Translations under genes and position numbers: made by a program
The notes under the pieces: generated by a model
Databases searched by the model: none
Told to the model about the DNA's origin: nothing
What the model saw: only the letters and a program-made list of their open reading frames with translations
Part shown: positions 1 to 6,948 of the stretch, piece after piece
Layout of the letters: every line of letters begins with the position of its first letter
Position numbering within the stretch: position 1 is the first letter of the stretch
NCBI RefSeq assembly: GCF_003049645.1
Contig: NZ_PYWK01000009.1
Span: forward strand, 1-32,078
Length of the DNA stretch: 32,078 nt
Origin: Metasolibacillus fluoroglycofenilyticus
GTDB taxonomy: Bacteria > Bacillota > Bacilli > Bacillales_A > Planococcaceae
Direction: 5' to 3'

Positions 1-79
1 CGATGAGGTAGATAGGTTCGAGGTGGAAGTGTGGCGACACATGGAGCTGACGAATACTAATCGATCGAGGACTTAACCA
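1..79 (+). rRNA. 23S rRNA, 3' end (partial)
   Basis: The first bases match the conserved 3' end of Firmicute 23S rRNA: the domain VI segment with GAGCTGACGAATACTAATCG, ending at GGACTTAACCA. Only the last ~80 nt are in the window. The exact mature end depends on processing and is set by analogy with Bacillus. Confidence 0.95.
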
Positions 80-88
80 CAATTAAAA

Positions 89-127
89 CTTGTTTCAATG
101 TTCGTTTATCCAGTTTTGAAAGAACAA
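89..127 (+). other. 23S-5S spacer hairpin, likely rRNA processing stem
   Basis: CTTGTT at the left and AACAAG at the right are complementary, and TCAA/TTGA inside extends the stem with a small bulge. In Bacillus, hairpins flanking 23S rRNA are cut by RNases such as Mini-III. A processing role here is inferred from position. Confidence 0.4.
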
Positions 128-139
128 GAAGATACATAC

Positions 140-167
140 TTGACTTTAATATAAAAGATGTTATAAT
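140..167 (+). promoter_or_regulatory. Candidate internal promoter in the 23S-5S spacer
   Basis: TTGACT (140-145) and a perfect TATAAT (162-167) are separated by 16 bp. Transcription would start near 174, about 15 nt before 5S rRNA. If active, it would give the 5S gene and the 17 tRNAs a supply independent of the upstream rRNA promoters. The spacer is AT-rich, so a chance match is possible. Confidence 0.45.
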
Positions 168-188
168 AATTCTTGTCTTTGAAAATAG

Positions 189-304
189 TCTAGTGATGAT
201 GGCAAAGAGGTCACACCCGTTCCCATACCGAACACTGAAGTTAAGCTCTTTAGCGCCGATGGTAGTTGGGGGCTTCCCCCTGTGAGAGTAGGACATCGCT
301 AGGC
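189..304 (+). rRNA. 5S rRNA
   Basis: Complete 5S gene of about 116 nt. It has the conserved blocks AAGAGGTCACACCCGTTCCC, CCGAACACTGAAGTTAAGC and GAGAGTAGGACATCGC. The ends pair (TCTAGTGATG with CATCGCTAGG) to form helix I. It lies between 23S and the tRNA array and is presumably cut from the same transcript. Confidence 0.95.
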
Positions 305-319
305 TAACCTTGATATCGT

Positions 320-394
320 TCCGAAGTAGCTCAGTGGTAGAGCAACCGGCTGTTAACCGGTTGGTCGCAGGTTCGAGCCCTGCCTTCGGAGCCA
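320..394 (+). tRNA. tRNA-Asn(GTT)
   Basis: Cloverleaf with acceptor TCCGAAG/CTTCGGA, anticodon loop with GTT and encoded CCA. First tRNA of the array. Confidence 0.96.
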
Positions 395-401
395 TCTTCT
401 T

Positions 402-493
402 GGAGAGTTGTCCGAGAGGTCGAAGGAGCACGATTGGAAATCGTGTAGGCGGTTAACACTGTCTCAAGGGTTCAAATCCCTTACTCTCCGCCA
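402..493 (+). tRNA. tRNA-Ser(GGA)
   Basis: Class II tRNA with a long variable arm, acceptor GGAGAGT/ACTCTCC, anticodon GGA and encoded CCA. Confidence 0.95.
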
Positions 494-513
494 ACCTTTA
501 AACAACGTTTATT

Positions 514-588
514 GGCCCGTTGGTCAAGTGGTTAAGACACCGCCCTTTCACGGCGGTAACACGGGTTCGAATCCCGTACGGGTCACCA
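514..588 (+). tRNA. tRNA-Glu(TTC)
   Basis: Acceptor GGCCCGT/ACGGGTC, anticodon TTC in the loop of the CCGCC/GGCGG stem, encoded CCA. Confidence 0.95.
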
Positions 589-599
589 CTATTGAATAT

Positions 600-675
600 G
601 GAGGATTAGCTCAGCTGGGAGAGCACCTGCCTTACAAGCAGGGGGTCGGCGGTTCGAACCCGTCATCCTCCACCA
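600..675 (+). tRNA. tRNA-Val(TAC)
   Basis: Acceptor GGAGGAT/ATCCTCC, anticodon TAC between CCTGC and GCAGG, encoded CCA. Confidence 0.95.
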
Positions 676-685
676 TTATTATTAT

Positions 686-762
<77 letters not shown>

Positions 763-765
763 AAA

Positions 766-841
766 GGTCCCGTGGTGTAGCGGTTAACATGCCTGCCTGT
801 CACGCAGGAGATCGCCGGTTCGATCCCGGTCGGGACCGCCA
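766..841 (+). tRNA. tRNA-Asp(GTC)
   Basis: Acceptor GGTCCCG/CGGGACC, anticodon GTC, encoded CCA. Confidence 0.95.
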
Positions 842-857
842 TTTTAATATAAAAAGT

Positions 858-933
858 GGGTCAGTAGCTCAGTTGGTAGAGCATTAGACTGAAGCTCTAA
901 GTGTCGGCGGTTCGATTCCGTCCTGACCCACCA
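858..933 (+). tRNA. tRNA-Phe(GAA)
   Basis: Acceptor GGGTCAG/CTGACCC, anticodon GAA, encoded CCA. Confidence 0.95.
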
Positions 934-946
934 TTTATTCCTAAAT

Positions 947-1022
<76 letters not shown>

Positions 1023-1025
1023 TTT

Positions 1026-1109
1026 GGTGGGGTAGCGAAGTGGCTAAACGCGGCGGACTGTAAATCCGCTCCTTAGGGTTCGGCGGTTCGAATCCGTCCC
1101 CCACCACCA
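1026..1109 (+). tRNA. tRNA-Tyr(GTA)
   Basis: Class II tRNA of 84 nt with a long variable arm, acceptor GGTGGGG/CCCCACC, anticodon GTA, encoded CCA. Confidence 0.94.
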
Positions 1110-1120
1110 TTTATCTGAAT

Positions 1121-1194
1121 AGGGGCATAGTTCAACGGTAGAATAGAGGTCTCCAAAACCTTTGGTGTGGGTTCGATTCCTACTGCCCCTGCCA
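1121..1194 (+). tRNA. tRNA-Trp(CCA)
   Basis: Acceptor AGGGGCA/TGCCCCT, discriminator G, anticodon CCA in the GAGGT/ACCTT stem-loop, encoded 3' CCA. Confidence 0.94.
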
Positions 1195-1226
1195 GATTTT
1201 TTTGTTATGAACAGAACATAAATAGT

Positions 1227-1303
1227 GGCGATTGTGGCGAAGTGGTTAACGCATCGGATTGTGGTTCCGACACTCGTGGGTTCGATTCCCATCAGTCGCC
1301 CCA
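1227..1303 (+). tRNA. tRNA-His(GTG), copy 1
   Basis: Has the extra 5' G(-1) opposite C73 that is diagnostic of tRNA-His, anticodon GTG and encoded CCA. It is followed at once by a near-identical second copy. Confidence 0.94.
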
Positions 1304-1332
1304 TTAATAATCTAAAGTAAATTTTATATAAT

Positions 1333-1409
1333 GGCGATTGTGGCGAAGTGGTTAACGCATCGGATTGTGGTTCCGACATTCGTGGGTTCGATTCCCATCA
1401 GTCGCCCCA
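1333..1409 (+). tRNA. tRNA-His(GTG), copy 2
   Basis: Tandem duplicate of the preceding tRNA-His. The two differ by one base just after the anticodon stem (GACACTCG in copy 1, GACATTCG here). G(-1), anticodon GTG and CCA are present. Confidence 0.94.
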
Positions 1410-1427
1410 TTTAATAATAAAAGTTGT

Positions 1428-1502
1428 TGGGGTATAGCCAAGCGGTAAGGCAACGGATTTTGATTCCGTCATGCCTAGGTTCGAATCCTAGTACCCCAGC
1501 CA
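1428..1502 (+). tRNA. tRNA-Gln(TTG)
   Basis: Acceptor TGGGGTA/TACCCCA, anticodon TTG in the ACGGA/TCCGT stem-loop, encoded CCA. Confidence 0.94.
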
Positions 1503-1505
1503 TTT

Positions 1506-1580
1506 GCGGAAGTAGTTCAGTGGTAGAACACCACCTTGCCAAGGTGGGGGTCGCGGGTTCGAACCCCGTCTTCCGCTCCA
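1506..1580 (+). tRNA. tRNA-Gly(GCC), copy 1
   Basis: Acceptor GCGGAAG/CTTCCGC, anticodon GCC, encoded CCA. Its 75 nt are identical to the copy after tRNA-Cys. Confidence 0.95.
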
Positions 1581-1586
1581 TTTTAC

Positions 1587-1660
1587 GGCGGCATAGCCAA
1601 GTGGTAAGGCACAGGTCTGCAACACCTTTATCACCGGTTCAAATCCGGTTGCCGCCTCCA
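1587..1660 (+). tRNA. tRNA-Cys(GCA)
   Basis: Acceptor GGCGGCA/TGCCGCC, anticodon GCA, encoded CCA. The anticodon arm is slightly irregular: CAGGT/ACCTT leaves a C-U mismatch at the base, and loop position 38 is C where A is usual. It still folds. It is the only tRNA-Cys in the window. Confidence 0.9.
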
Positions 1661-1710
1661 ATTTAGTATAAATTGGGGATTTTTTTTCCTCTTTTTTAAA
1701 TGAATATTTT

Positions 1711-1785
1711 GCGGAAGTAGTTCAGTGGTAGAACACCACCTTGCCAAGGTGGGGGTCGCGGGTTCGAACCCCGTCTTCCGCTCCA
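1711..1785 (+). tRNA. tRNA-Gly(GCC), copy 2
   Basis: Exact duplicate of the tRNA-Gly upstream of tRNA-Cys. It is separated from tRNA-Cys by a 50-bp AT-rich gap with a weak hairpin (AATTTA/TAAATT) and T runs. Confidence 0.95.
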
Positions 1786-1839
1786 AATCTTTTGTAAGTA
1801 TGAGAAAATTGATTTATCATACTGGAAAAATACTATAAT

Positions 1840-1922
1840 GCCTGAGTGGTGGAATGGCAGACACGTCGGACTCAAAATCCGATGCCAGCGATGGCGTGTG
1901 GGTTCGAGTCCCACCTCAGGTA
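1840..1922 (+). tRNA. tRNA-Leu(CAA), CCA not encoded
   Basis: Class II tRNA with acceptor GCCTGAG/CTCAGGT, anticodon CAA in the TCGGA/TCCGA stem-loop and a long variable arm. After discriminator A the genome reads TCA, not CCA. The other 16 tRNAs in the array encode CCA, so this one needs 3' trimming and CCA addition. It is the last gene before the terminator. Confidence 0.92.
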
Positions 1923-1928
1923 TCATCT

Positions 1929-1957
1929 AAACTTCAACTTCGGTTGGAGTTTTTTAT
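1929..1957 (+). terminator. Rho-independent terminator of the rRNA-tRNA operon
   Basis: AACTTCAAC, a TTCG loop and GTTGGAGTT form a 9-bp stem followed by a T-rich tract. Confidence 0.85.
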
Positions 1958-2028
1958 TTTGCTTATAAGAAATATGCCTCATACCTTTGGCAATGTTATA
2001 ATACAATTGATTGAAAGAGGTGGAAGAT

Positions 2029-2931
2029 TTGAATAGTAGACCAAAAAAATTAACACAAGGCGATACGGTAGGTGTTTTAGCACTGAGTAGTCCATTAAAG
2101 ATGGAGCAGCTACCGATTAAGCTTGAATTTCTTGAAAAATTAGGGTTGAAGTATAAACTAGGACAGACGATTGCGGAGTATGAAGGGTTTTTGGCTGGCA
2201 GTGATGAGGAACGTCTTGCGGATTTATATGCAATGATAGCGGATGATGAAATTAAGGCTATATTTTGTGTGCGTGGTGGCTATGGTATTGGAAGATTGCT
2301 AGATAAAATCGATTATCAGCTATTGCAGGAGCACCCTAAAATTATTTGGGGTTTCTCTGATGTAACGAGCTTGCATTTAGCTGTTAATCAATATGCTAAT
2401 TTAGTTACTTTCCACGGACCGATGTTAAGTGAGAGTAGTGACATTTTAGATGAGCTGTCAGAGAAAATGTTTCAGCAATTATTTGCACCGATTGAAATTC
2501 ATTATGATGAACGGATTTCAAAGCTTGAAACGGTTGTCTCAGGCGTGGCTCGTGGCGAATTGATTGGTGGTAATTTGAATCGCTTAGTGAGCACACTTGC
2601 GACGAAATTTGAGATAGATTTCTCTAATAAAATTGTCATACTAGAAGATATTCATGAATCGCTTGACCGCATTGATGGTATGTTTAATCAATTGCGTTTA
2701 GCTCGCAAGCTAGAGCAAGCGGCTGGCTATATTATTGGTGATTTTAATGGTGTTGATGAGGCTGAGCTACTAAAGATTGTTTCCCACTATTTAAAGCCAT
2801 TAAATAAGCCTGTATTAGCTGGCTTTAAAATTGGACATTGCAGACCGAATATTGGTCTTCCATTAGGAGTAGAGGCGATAATCGATGCGGATGCAAAAGT
2901 GTTAAGGGTATTGCCAGGTGTAGAAGAATAA
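2029..2931 (+). CDS. LD-carboxypeptidase-like protein, peptidase family S66 (LdcA/MccF)
   Basis: Predicted serine peptidase of the S66 family, which contains cytoplasmic LD-carboxypeptidases that trim murein tetrapeptides during wall recycling and MccF-type enzymes that detoxify microcin C. Counting from the TTG at 2029 (300 aa), the family landmarks are visible: RGGYG near 82-86, the nucleophile elbow GFSD with Ser110, Glu206 in ILED, and His270 in GHCRPN, an order and spacing that fit the Ser-Glu-His triad. No signal peptide is seen, so it is probably cytoplasmic. TTG 2029 is chosen because AGAGGTGG ends five bases upstream; TTG 2011 and GTG 2020 lie within or before that site. A TATAAT near 2000 may be its -10. 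The sequence does not separate LdcA from MccF function. Confidence 0.85.
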   Translation: MNSRPKKLTQGDTVGVLALSSPLKMEQLPIKLEFLEKLGLKYKLGQTIAEYEGFLAGSDEERLADLYAMIADDEIKAIFCVRGGYGIGRLLDKIDYQLLQEHPKIIWGFSDVTSLHLAVNQYANLVTFHGPMLSESSDILDELSEKMFQQLFAPIEIHYDERISKLETVVSGVARGELIGGNLNRLVSTLATKFEIDFSNKIVILEDIHESLDRIDGMFNQLRLARKLEQAAGYIIGDFNGVDEAELLKIVSHYLKPLNKPVLAGFKIGHCRPNIGLPLGVEAIIDADAKVLRVLPGVEE

Positions 2932-2977
2932 AGAAGCTGCTCTGTAGGCAAATTGCTTACGGGCAGCTTCTTTTCGT
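2931..2977 (+). terminator. Terminator after the S66 peptidase
   Basis: AAGAAGCTGC and GCAGCTTCTT form a 10-bp stem around a 22-nt loop, followed by TTTT. It starts at the last base of the stop codon. Confidence 0.75.
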
Positions 2978-3146
2978 AGCAAGCGTTTAGAAATCAATTC
3001 TGCGTTTGTCTGTCCTATTACTTCTAGTTGGTCATTGGTAATTAGTAATCTAGTGACAGGTGAAGTGTAATTGGTTTTTCGTTTAGTTAATCCTAAAAGG
3101 AGAAAACGCTCGTTACGACTTGGTTTGGAGTCTCACCGCACCAAGA

Positions 3147-3653
3147 TTAGAAATAGGCTGAATCCTCGAATTCAATTTCTACTTGATAGTTTTTTGCATT
3201 AATGGCATTCGATAAACGGTGTGCCTGTTTTTCTAGTTCATTCGCACGTGTACGATATGCAGCTGGATCATAAAGAGCAACATTGTATAAAATTGTTTCG
3301 CCGATACTTTGCATAAAGCTTTCCTTTTCAGACATGCCAAGTACCTTAGCCTGCTCGGCTTCAGCCCGTAGCTGGGTAGCAAGCTCAATGGCTTCGACTA
3401 TAGCAAGCTTTTCACCATTATACTCTATGAAATTATCAATATTCGCACGGTAAATAAGACGGTCTAGTGTACGCGCATCTTTACGCACGACAGCAAGCTC
3501 TGTTTCTACTTGCTGCAATGTACGGATAGGTGCTTTTGGTTCTTCCCCCTTTTCAACGATTGTATGTGAGACAGAAGAAATTTCCATAGAAAGCTCTCGA
3601 ATTTTTTTGTTTAATACACTTTTTAATTTAATTGCTTCAGCTAATGAAATCAT
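3147..3653 (-). CDS. Small coiled-coil protein, possibly DIP1984 family
   Basis: A 168-aa, mostly helical, charged protein. The first ~90 residues look like two antiparallel helices rich in K/E/L. The start MISLAEAIKLKSVLNKKI and the central stretch IYRANIDNFIEYNG resemble my recollection of DIP1984-type proteins, which have no firm function; this match is tentative. AAGGTGG lies seven bases before the ATG, within the 3' end of the upstream B3/B4-domain gene, which it overlaps by 17 nt. The two are therefore probably translationally coupled. No signal peptide or membrane segment is visible. Confidence 0.7.
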   Translation of the reverse strand: MISLAEAIKLKSVLNKKIRELSMEISSVSHTIVEKGEEPKAPIRTLQQVETELAVVRKDARTLDRLIYRANIDNFIEYNGEKLAIVEAIELATQLRAEAEQAKVLGMSEKESFMQSIGETILYNVALYDPAAYRTRANELEKQAHRLSNAINAKNYQVEIEFEDSAYF

Positions 3654-4335
3654 TTATATCCACCTTTTTTAAAGTATTCGTTAGTAAAGCTGTTGTGAAA
3701 TCGCCACCGTTTACTTGTGTAAACATTTTGCCAGCAGCAGCTAAAAGCTCCTTGCAATCTTCATCTGATTGAGAAGGGCGCAAATAGAAGATTTGTAATG
3801 CTGATGTTGTTTGCTCGGTCACTGCTGTGCGCTTAGAGTCAACAAAAGGGCTGCCAAATGGACCGAGCTTATCATGTGTATAAAGAATATTTTTTAATGA
3901 GTTATGGCGGCCATTAAGTCCCTCATAGCTAGTCTCTTCGTTACCAAGAGCTACCTCAATATCCCCTTGTAGCTTGTCTATATCATAAATACCGATTGGT
4001 ACTTCATATTGCAAGGAGAAGAAGTTATTTAAGTCGACTGCTGAATGGAATGGAGTTAAATAATTTTGCTTTGAAATGCGGCGCATTAGGCTTTCCGCTG
4101 AATGACGATAGCGGTTTGGGTCTGCGCCGAGTGTTTTCCAAAGCTTTCGCCATTCAGCAATACCTGCTCTTTCTGTTACAGGTATTTCCTGCATTTCTAA
4201 AAATAAATTTTCCTGATAAAGTTGTATGCGCCCTTTAATCATTTGAGGAGAATCTGACACGACAATTTTGTTATAATAAATAATGCCGATTTTTAAATTA
4301 TATGTAGAAAGCGAATCGTGCAATGAAATATTCAT
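3637..4335 (-). CDS. B3/B4 tRNA-binding-domain protein
   Basis: This 232-aa protein resembles free-standing B3/B4 domain proteins, related to the editing module of the phenylalanyl-tRNA synthetase beta chain. Visible signs are GIAEWRKLWKTLGADPNRYR near 60-80 and the following SAESLMRR, with LTPFHSAVDLNN after it, a block typical of this family. Stand-alone members are thought to check or bind mischarged tRNA or amino acids, but the activity is not established. AGGTGA lies five bases before the ATG. It is divergent from queG across 62 bp, so both promoters lie in that AT-rich gap, and it is the first gene of a two-gene minus-strand unit. Confidence 0.75.
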   Translation of the reverse strand: MNISLHDSLSTYNLKIGIIYYNKIVVSDSPQMIKGRIQLYQENLFLEMQEIPVTERAGIAEWRKLWKTLGADPNRYRHSAESLMRRISKQNYLTPFHSAVDLNNFFSLQYEVPIGIYDIDKLQGDIEVALGNEETSYEGLNGRHNSLKNILYTHDKLGPFGSPFVDSKRTAVTEQTTSALQIFYLRPSQSDEDCKELLAAAGKMFTQVNGGDFTTALLTNTLKKVDINDFIS

Positions 4336-4397
4336 AAAATCACCTGCTATATTAAATTTGATATATATATTGTAGCAATAAGGAGAGAAAAAGAAAA

Positions 4398-5537
4398 ATG
4401 AATGTCACTGATTTACAGACAGAGTTAATTCTGTATGCTAAATCGATTGGTGTCGATAAAATAGGGTTTACGACAGCTTCTCCATTTCTCGAATTAAAAA
4501 ATCGTTTGCGTCGTCAACAGCAACTAGGCTATCAGTCAGGTTTTGAAGAACAGGATATTGATAAGAGGACAGAGCCTTTACGCTTATTAGACCAAGCGGA
4601 GAGCATTATTGCCATCGCGCTTGCCTATCCTTCAAAAATGAAGGATGCTCCTTTAGGAAAAAAAGGTGAGCGACGGGGAATTTTTTGTCGAGCTTCTTGG
4701 GGAATTGATTATCATGTTGCTGTGCGTGAGCGTTTGCAGTTAATTGAGGAGTGGCTAAGGAAACATGTGCCAGATGTAAAAATAAAATCTATGGTAGATA
4801 CAGGGGAGCTAGTCGACCGCGCAGTTGCAGAGCGTGCAGGAATTGGCTGGAGCGGGAAAAATTGCTCAATTATTACACCAGAGTTTGGCTCTTACGTTTA
4901 TTTAGGAGAGCTCATTACCAATATCCCATTTGCACCAGATCAGCCGATGGAGGATGAGTGCGGGGAGTGCAGGCTTTGTATTGATGTTTGTCCAACGGGG
5001 GCGATAGTAGAAGGCGGACAGTTAAATGCGCAGCGTTGTATTGCTTTTTTAACACAAACGAAAGGGTTTTTACCTGATGAGTTTCGTGGGAAAATTGGCA
5101 ATCGTTTATATGGATGTGATACATGTCAGACAGTCTGTCCGAAAAATAAAGGTAAGGCTAATTGGATTCATGAGGAGTTTATGCCTGACCCAGAATTGGC
5201 AAAGCCATTATTGGAGCCTCTACTAACGATTTCAAATAAGGAGTTTAAAGCGAGGTTTGGACATGTATCTGGCTCGTGGCGTGGCAAAAAGCCAATTCAG
5301 CGCAATGCGATTTTAGCTTTGGCTCATTTTAAAGAGCAGCAAGCAGTACCTGAGCTATTGCAAGTAATGAAAAAGGATGAGCGACCCGTTATTCGCGGTA
5401 CAGCTGCATGGGCTCTTGGAAAAATCGGAGGACAAGGCGTACAAGAAGAATTATTAGCTGCAAAAGAGCGAGAGCAGGATGCAGAGGTGCTAGCAGAAAT
5501 CGATAAAGGGCTAGCATTATTAACAGAAATTGATTGA
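4398..5537 (+). CDS. queG: Epoxyqueuosine reductase QueG
   Basis: QueG makes the last step of queuosine synthesis, reducing epoxyqueuosine at position 34 of tRNAs with GUN anticodons (Asn, Asp, His, Tyr). It uses cobalamin and two [4Fe-4S] clusters. The 379-aa protein has the N-terminal catalytic domain with Asp134 in VDTGELVDRA followed by AGIGWSGKN. Cluster ligands are C188, C191, C194 and C198 (CGECRLCIDVCP) plus C240, C243 and C247 (CDTCQTVCPK). C-terminal HEAT-like repeats occupy about 290-375. The start ATG follows AAGGAGAG. It is followed after 14 nt by trmL, another wobble-base enzyme. tRNA-Asn, Asp, His and Tyr, its natural substrates, are all encoded at the left of this window. Confidence 0.97.
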   Translation: MNVTDLQTELILYAKSIGVDKIGFTTASPFLELKNRLRRQQQLGYQSGFEEQDIDKRTEPLRLLDQAESIIAIALAYPSKMKDAPLGKKGERRGIFCRASWGIDYHVAVRERLQLIEEWLRKHVPDVKIKSMVDTGELVDRAVAERAGIGWSGKNCSIITPEFGSYVYLGELITNIPFAPDQPMEDECGECRLCIDVCPTGAIVEGGQLNAQRCIAFLTQTKGFLPDEFRGKIGNRLYGCDTCQTVCPKNKGKANWIHEEFMPDPELAKPLLEPLLTISNKEFKARFGHVSGSWRGKKPIQRNAILALAHFKEQQAVPELLQVMKKDERPVIRGTAAWALGKIGGQGVQEELLAAKEREQDAEVLAEIDKGLALLTEID

Positions 5538-5551
5538 GAGAAGGGTTTATT

Positions 5552-6025
5552 GTGCCATTGCATATCGTTTTATATCAACCAGAAATTCCAGCTAATACAG
5601 GAAATATTGCACGGACATGTGCAGGAACGAATACAAGCTTACATCTAATCCGTCCTTTAGGCTTTTCAACTGACGATAAAATGCTAAAGCGCGCAGGCCT
5701 TGATTATTGGGAGCATGTTCATGTTGTGTACCATGATTCTTTGGAGGATTTTATTGCTTATAGTGAGGATGGCGATGTGTATTTAATAGAAACATATAGT
5801 GACGAGCCATTTACAACACATGATTTTAGCAATCATGAACGCGATATTTATTTTATGTTTGGCAAGGAAACGACAGGCTTACCAAAGGATTTTGCTTATG
5901 AGCGTAGAGATATGTGTTTACGAATTCCACAAAGTAACCATATTCGTTCATTAAATTTATCGAACACAGCAGCAATTGTCATTTATGAGGCACTTAGACA
6001 GCAAGGCTATCCAGGATTAAAGTAA
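5552..6025 (+). CDS. trmL: tRNA (cytidine/uridine(34)-2'-O)-methyltransferase TrmL
   Basis: SPOUT-class methyltransferase that uses S-adenosylmethionine to 2'-O-methylate the wobble base of tRNA-Leu isoacceptors. The 157-aa protein has the family start HIVLYQPEIPANTGNIAR, then MFGKETTGLP near 105-115 and IPQSNHIRSLNLSNTAAI, which form the trefoil-knot cofactor site. The GTG at 5552 is preferred over TTG 5534 because GAGAAGGG ends six bases upstream. It is co-transcribed with queG; both act at position 34. tRNA-Leu(CAA), a known TrmL substrate type in E. coli, is in this window. Confidence 0.95.
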   Translation: MPLHIVLYQPEIPANTGNIARTCAGTNTSLHLIRPLGFSTDDKMLKRAGLDYWEHVHVVYHDSLEDFIAYSEDGDVYLIETYSDEPFTTHDFSNHERDIYFMFGKETTGLPKDFAYERRDMCLRIPQSNHIRSLNLSNTAAIVIYEALRQQGYPGLK

Positions 6026-6047
6026 GAAGGCTTTGAAGCAAGCTAGT

Positions 6048-6086
6048 GTTGAAAAATACGCATTGTATTTTTCAACGCTTTTTTTG
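6048..6086 (+). terminator. Terminator of queG-trmL
   Basis: GTTGAAAAATAC and GTATTTTTCAAC form a perfect 12-bp stem with a 5-nt loop, followed by GC and a T run. Confidence 0.9.
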
Positions 6087-6183
6087 TTGCTGGGGTGAGG
6101 AAATCGCAGATAGTTCATCAATGTAGCTTTATAAGCTAAAAAGTATTTTTTGCTTTCAAAAATGTATACATGCAATGCTAGCA

Positions 6184-6228
6184 GACATTTGTTCTTGACA
6201 TGTGATAGACATAATTGCATGTTAATGT
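6184..6228 (+). promoter_or_regulatory. Promoter/operator of the two-component genes with GACAT repeats
   Basis: GACAT occurs at 6184, 6197 and 6208; the last two are 11 bp apart. TAATGT (6223-6228), preceded by TG, is a possible -10 that begins 15 bp after the start of the last repeat. The same 11/15 spacing recurs before the VTC-DUF4956-CotH operon. The overlapping TTGACA at 6195 has no good -10 at 16-18 bp. Autoregulation by the encoded OmpR-type regulator is inferred. Confidence 0.45.
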
Positions 6229-6261
6229 AGAGGATATAAGAATGCAGCGGGGTGAAAAGAT

Positions 6262-6948
6262 ATGTCTACGATACTTATAGTCGAGGATGAATTTGCTATT
6301 AGCCAAGTGTTAAAGGTTTACTTAGAGAAGGTTGGCTATCAAATTGTGCAATGTTATAACGGCAGCGAGGCACTGCCAATGTTTCATGAGCATCAGCCAC
6401 ATTTAGTGCTGTTAGATATAATGCTGCCAGATAAAAATGGTTGGATGATTTTGAAAGAAATACGGCAGCAAAGTAGTTGTCCTGTTATTATGCTGACAGC
6501 ATTGGGAGAAGTTGATGACCGTCTAGCTGGGTTTGATCAGGGGGCTGATGATTATATTACAAAGCCATTTGTCGCTGATGAGATGGTCGCAAGGGTAAAG
6601 GCTGTGTTAAGACGTTCGCAAGGAAATGAGCAGGCTTCATTTATTAAGCAGTTTGGGCAGCTTGAAATTGATACGAGGGCACATACTGTTTATTTAAAGG
6701 GACAGGAAGTTGTTTTAACACCAAGGGATTTATCGGTGCTATTATTTTTAGCGGAATATCCGAATCAAACATTTACACGAGAGCAGCTAATTGAGCATGT
6801 ATGGGGCTGGGAGTATGATGGCAGCGATAGGGCTGTAGATTTAGCGATAAAGCGATTGCGAAAGGCATTAATGAATTGGGATATACGGGAAGGCGAAATT
6901 AAAACATTGCGTGGATTGGGGTATCAATTAAGTGTTACGAAAAAATAA
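6262..6948 (+). CDS. OmpR/PhoB-family response regulator
   Basis: A 228-aa transcriptional regulator. The receiver domain (about 1-115) has the acidic pair E8/D9, phospho-acceptor Asp52 in LLDIMLPDKNG, the switch Thr in MLTALGE and Lys in ITKPF. The winged-helix DNA-binding domain (about 130-228) has LTPRDLSVLLFLAEYPNQ and RAVDLAIKRLRKAL. OmpR-type regulators bind direct repeats spaced by about one helical turn, which fits the GACAT repeats upstream. Its stop overlaps the GTG start of the kinase by 17 nt, so the pair is translationally coupled. The specific regulon is unknown; the downstream VTC-CotH operon is the best candidate. Confidence 0.95.
   Translation: MSTILIVEDEFAISQVLKVYLEKVGYQIVQCYNGSEALPMFHEHQPHLVLLDIMLPDKNGWMILKEIRQQSSCPVIMLTALGEVDDRLAGFDQGADDYITKPFVADEMVARVKAVLRRSQGNEQASFIKQFGQLEIDTRAHTVYLKGQEVVLTPRDLSVLLFLAEYPNQTFTREQLIEHVWGWEYDGSDRAVDLAIKRLRKALMNWDIREGEIKTLRGLGYQLSVTKK

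Noticed and set aside
1809..1839. TTGATT...TATAAT just before tRNA-Leu as a promoter
   Set aside because: The TATAAT directly abuts the first tRNA base, so transcription would start inside the tRNA, and the spacing is 19 bp.
6195..6200. TTGACA as a classical -35 of the two-component operon
   Set aside because: No acceptable -10 lies 16-18 bp downstream. The hexamer is better explained as part of the repeated GACAT sites.
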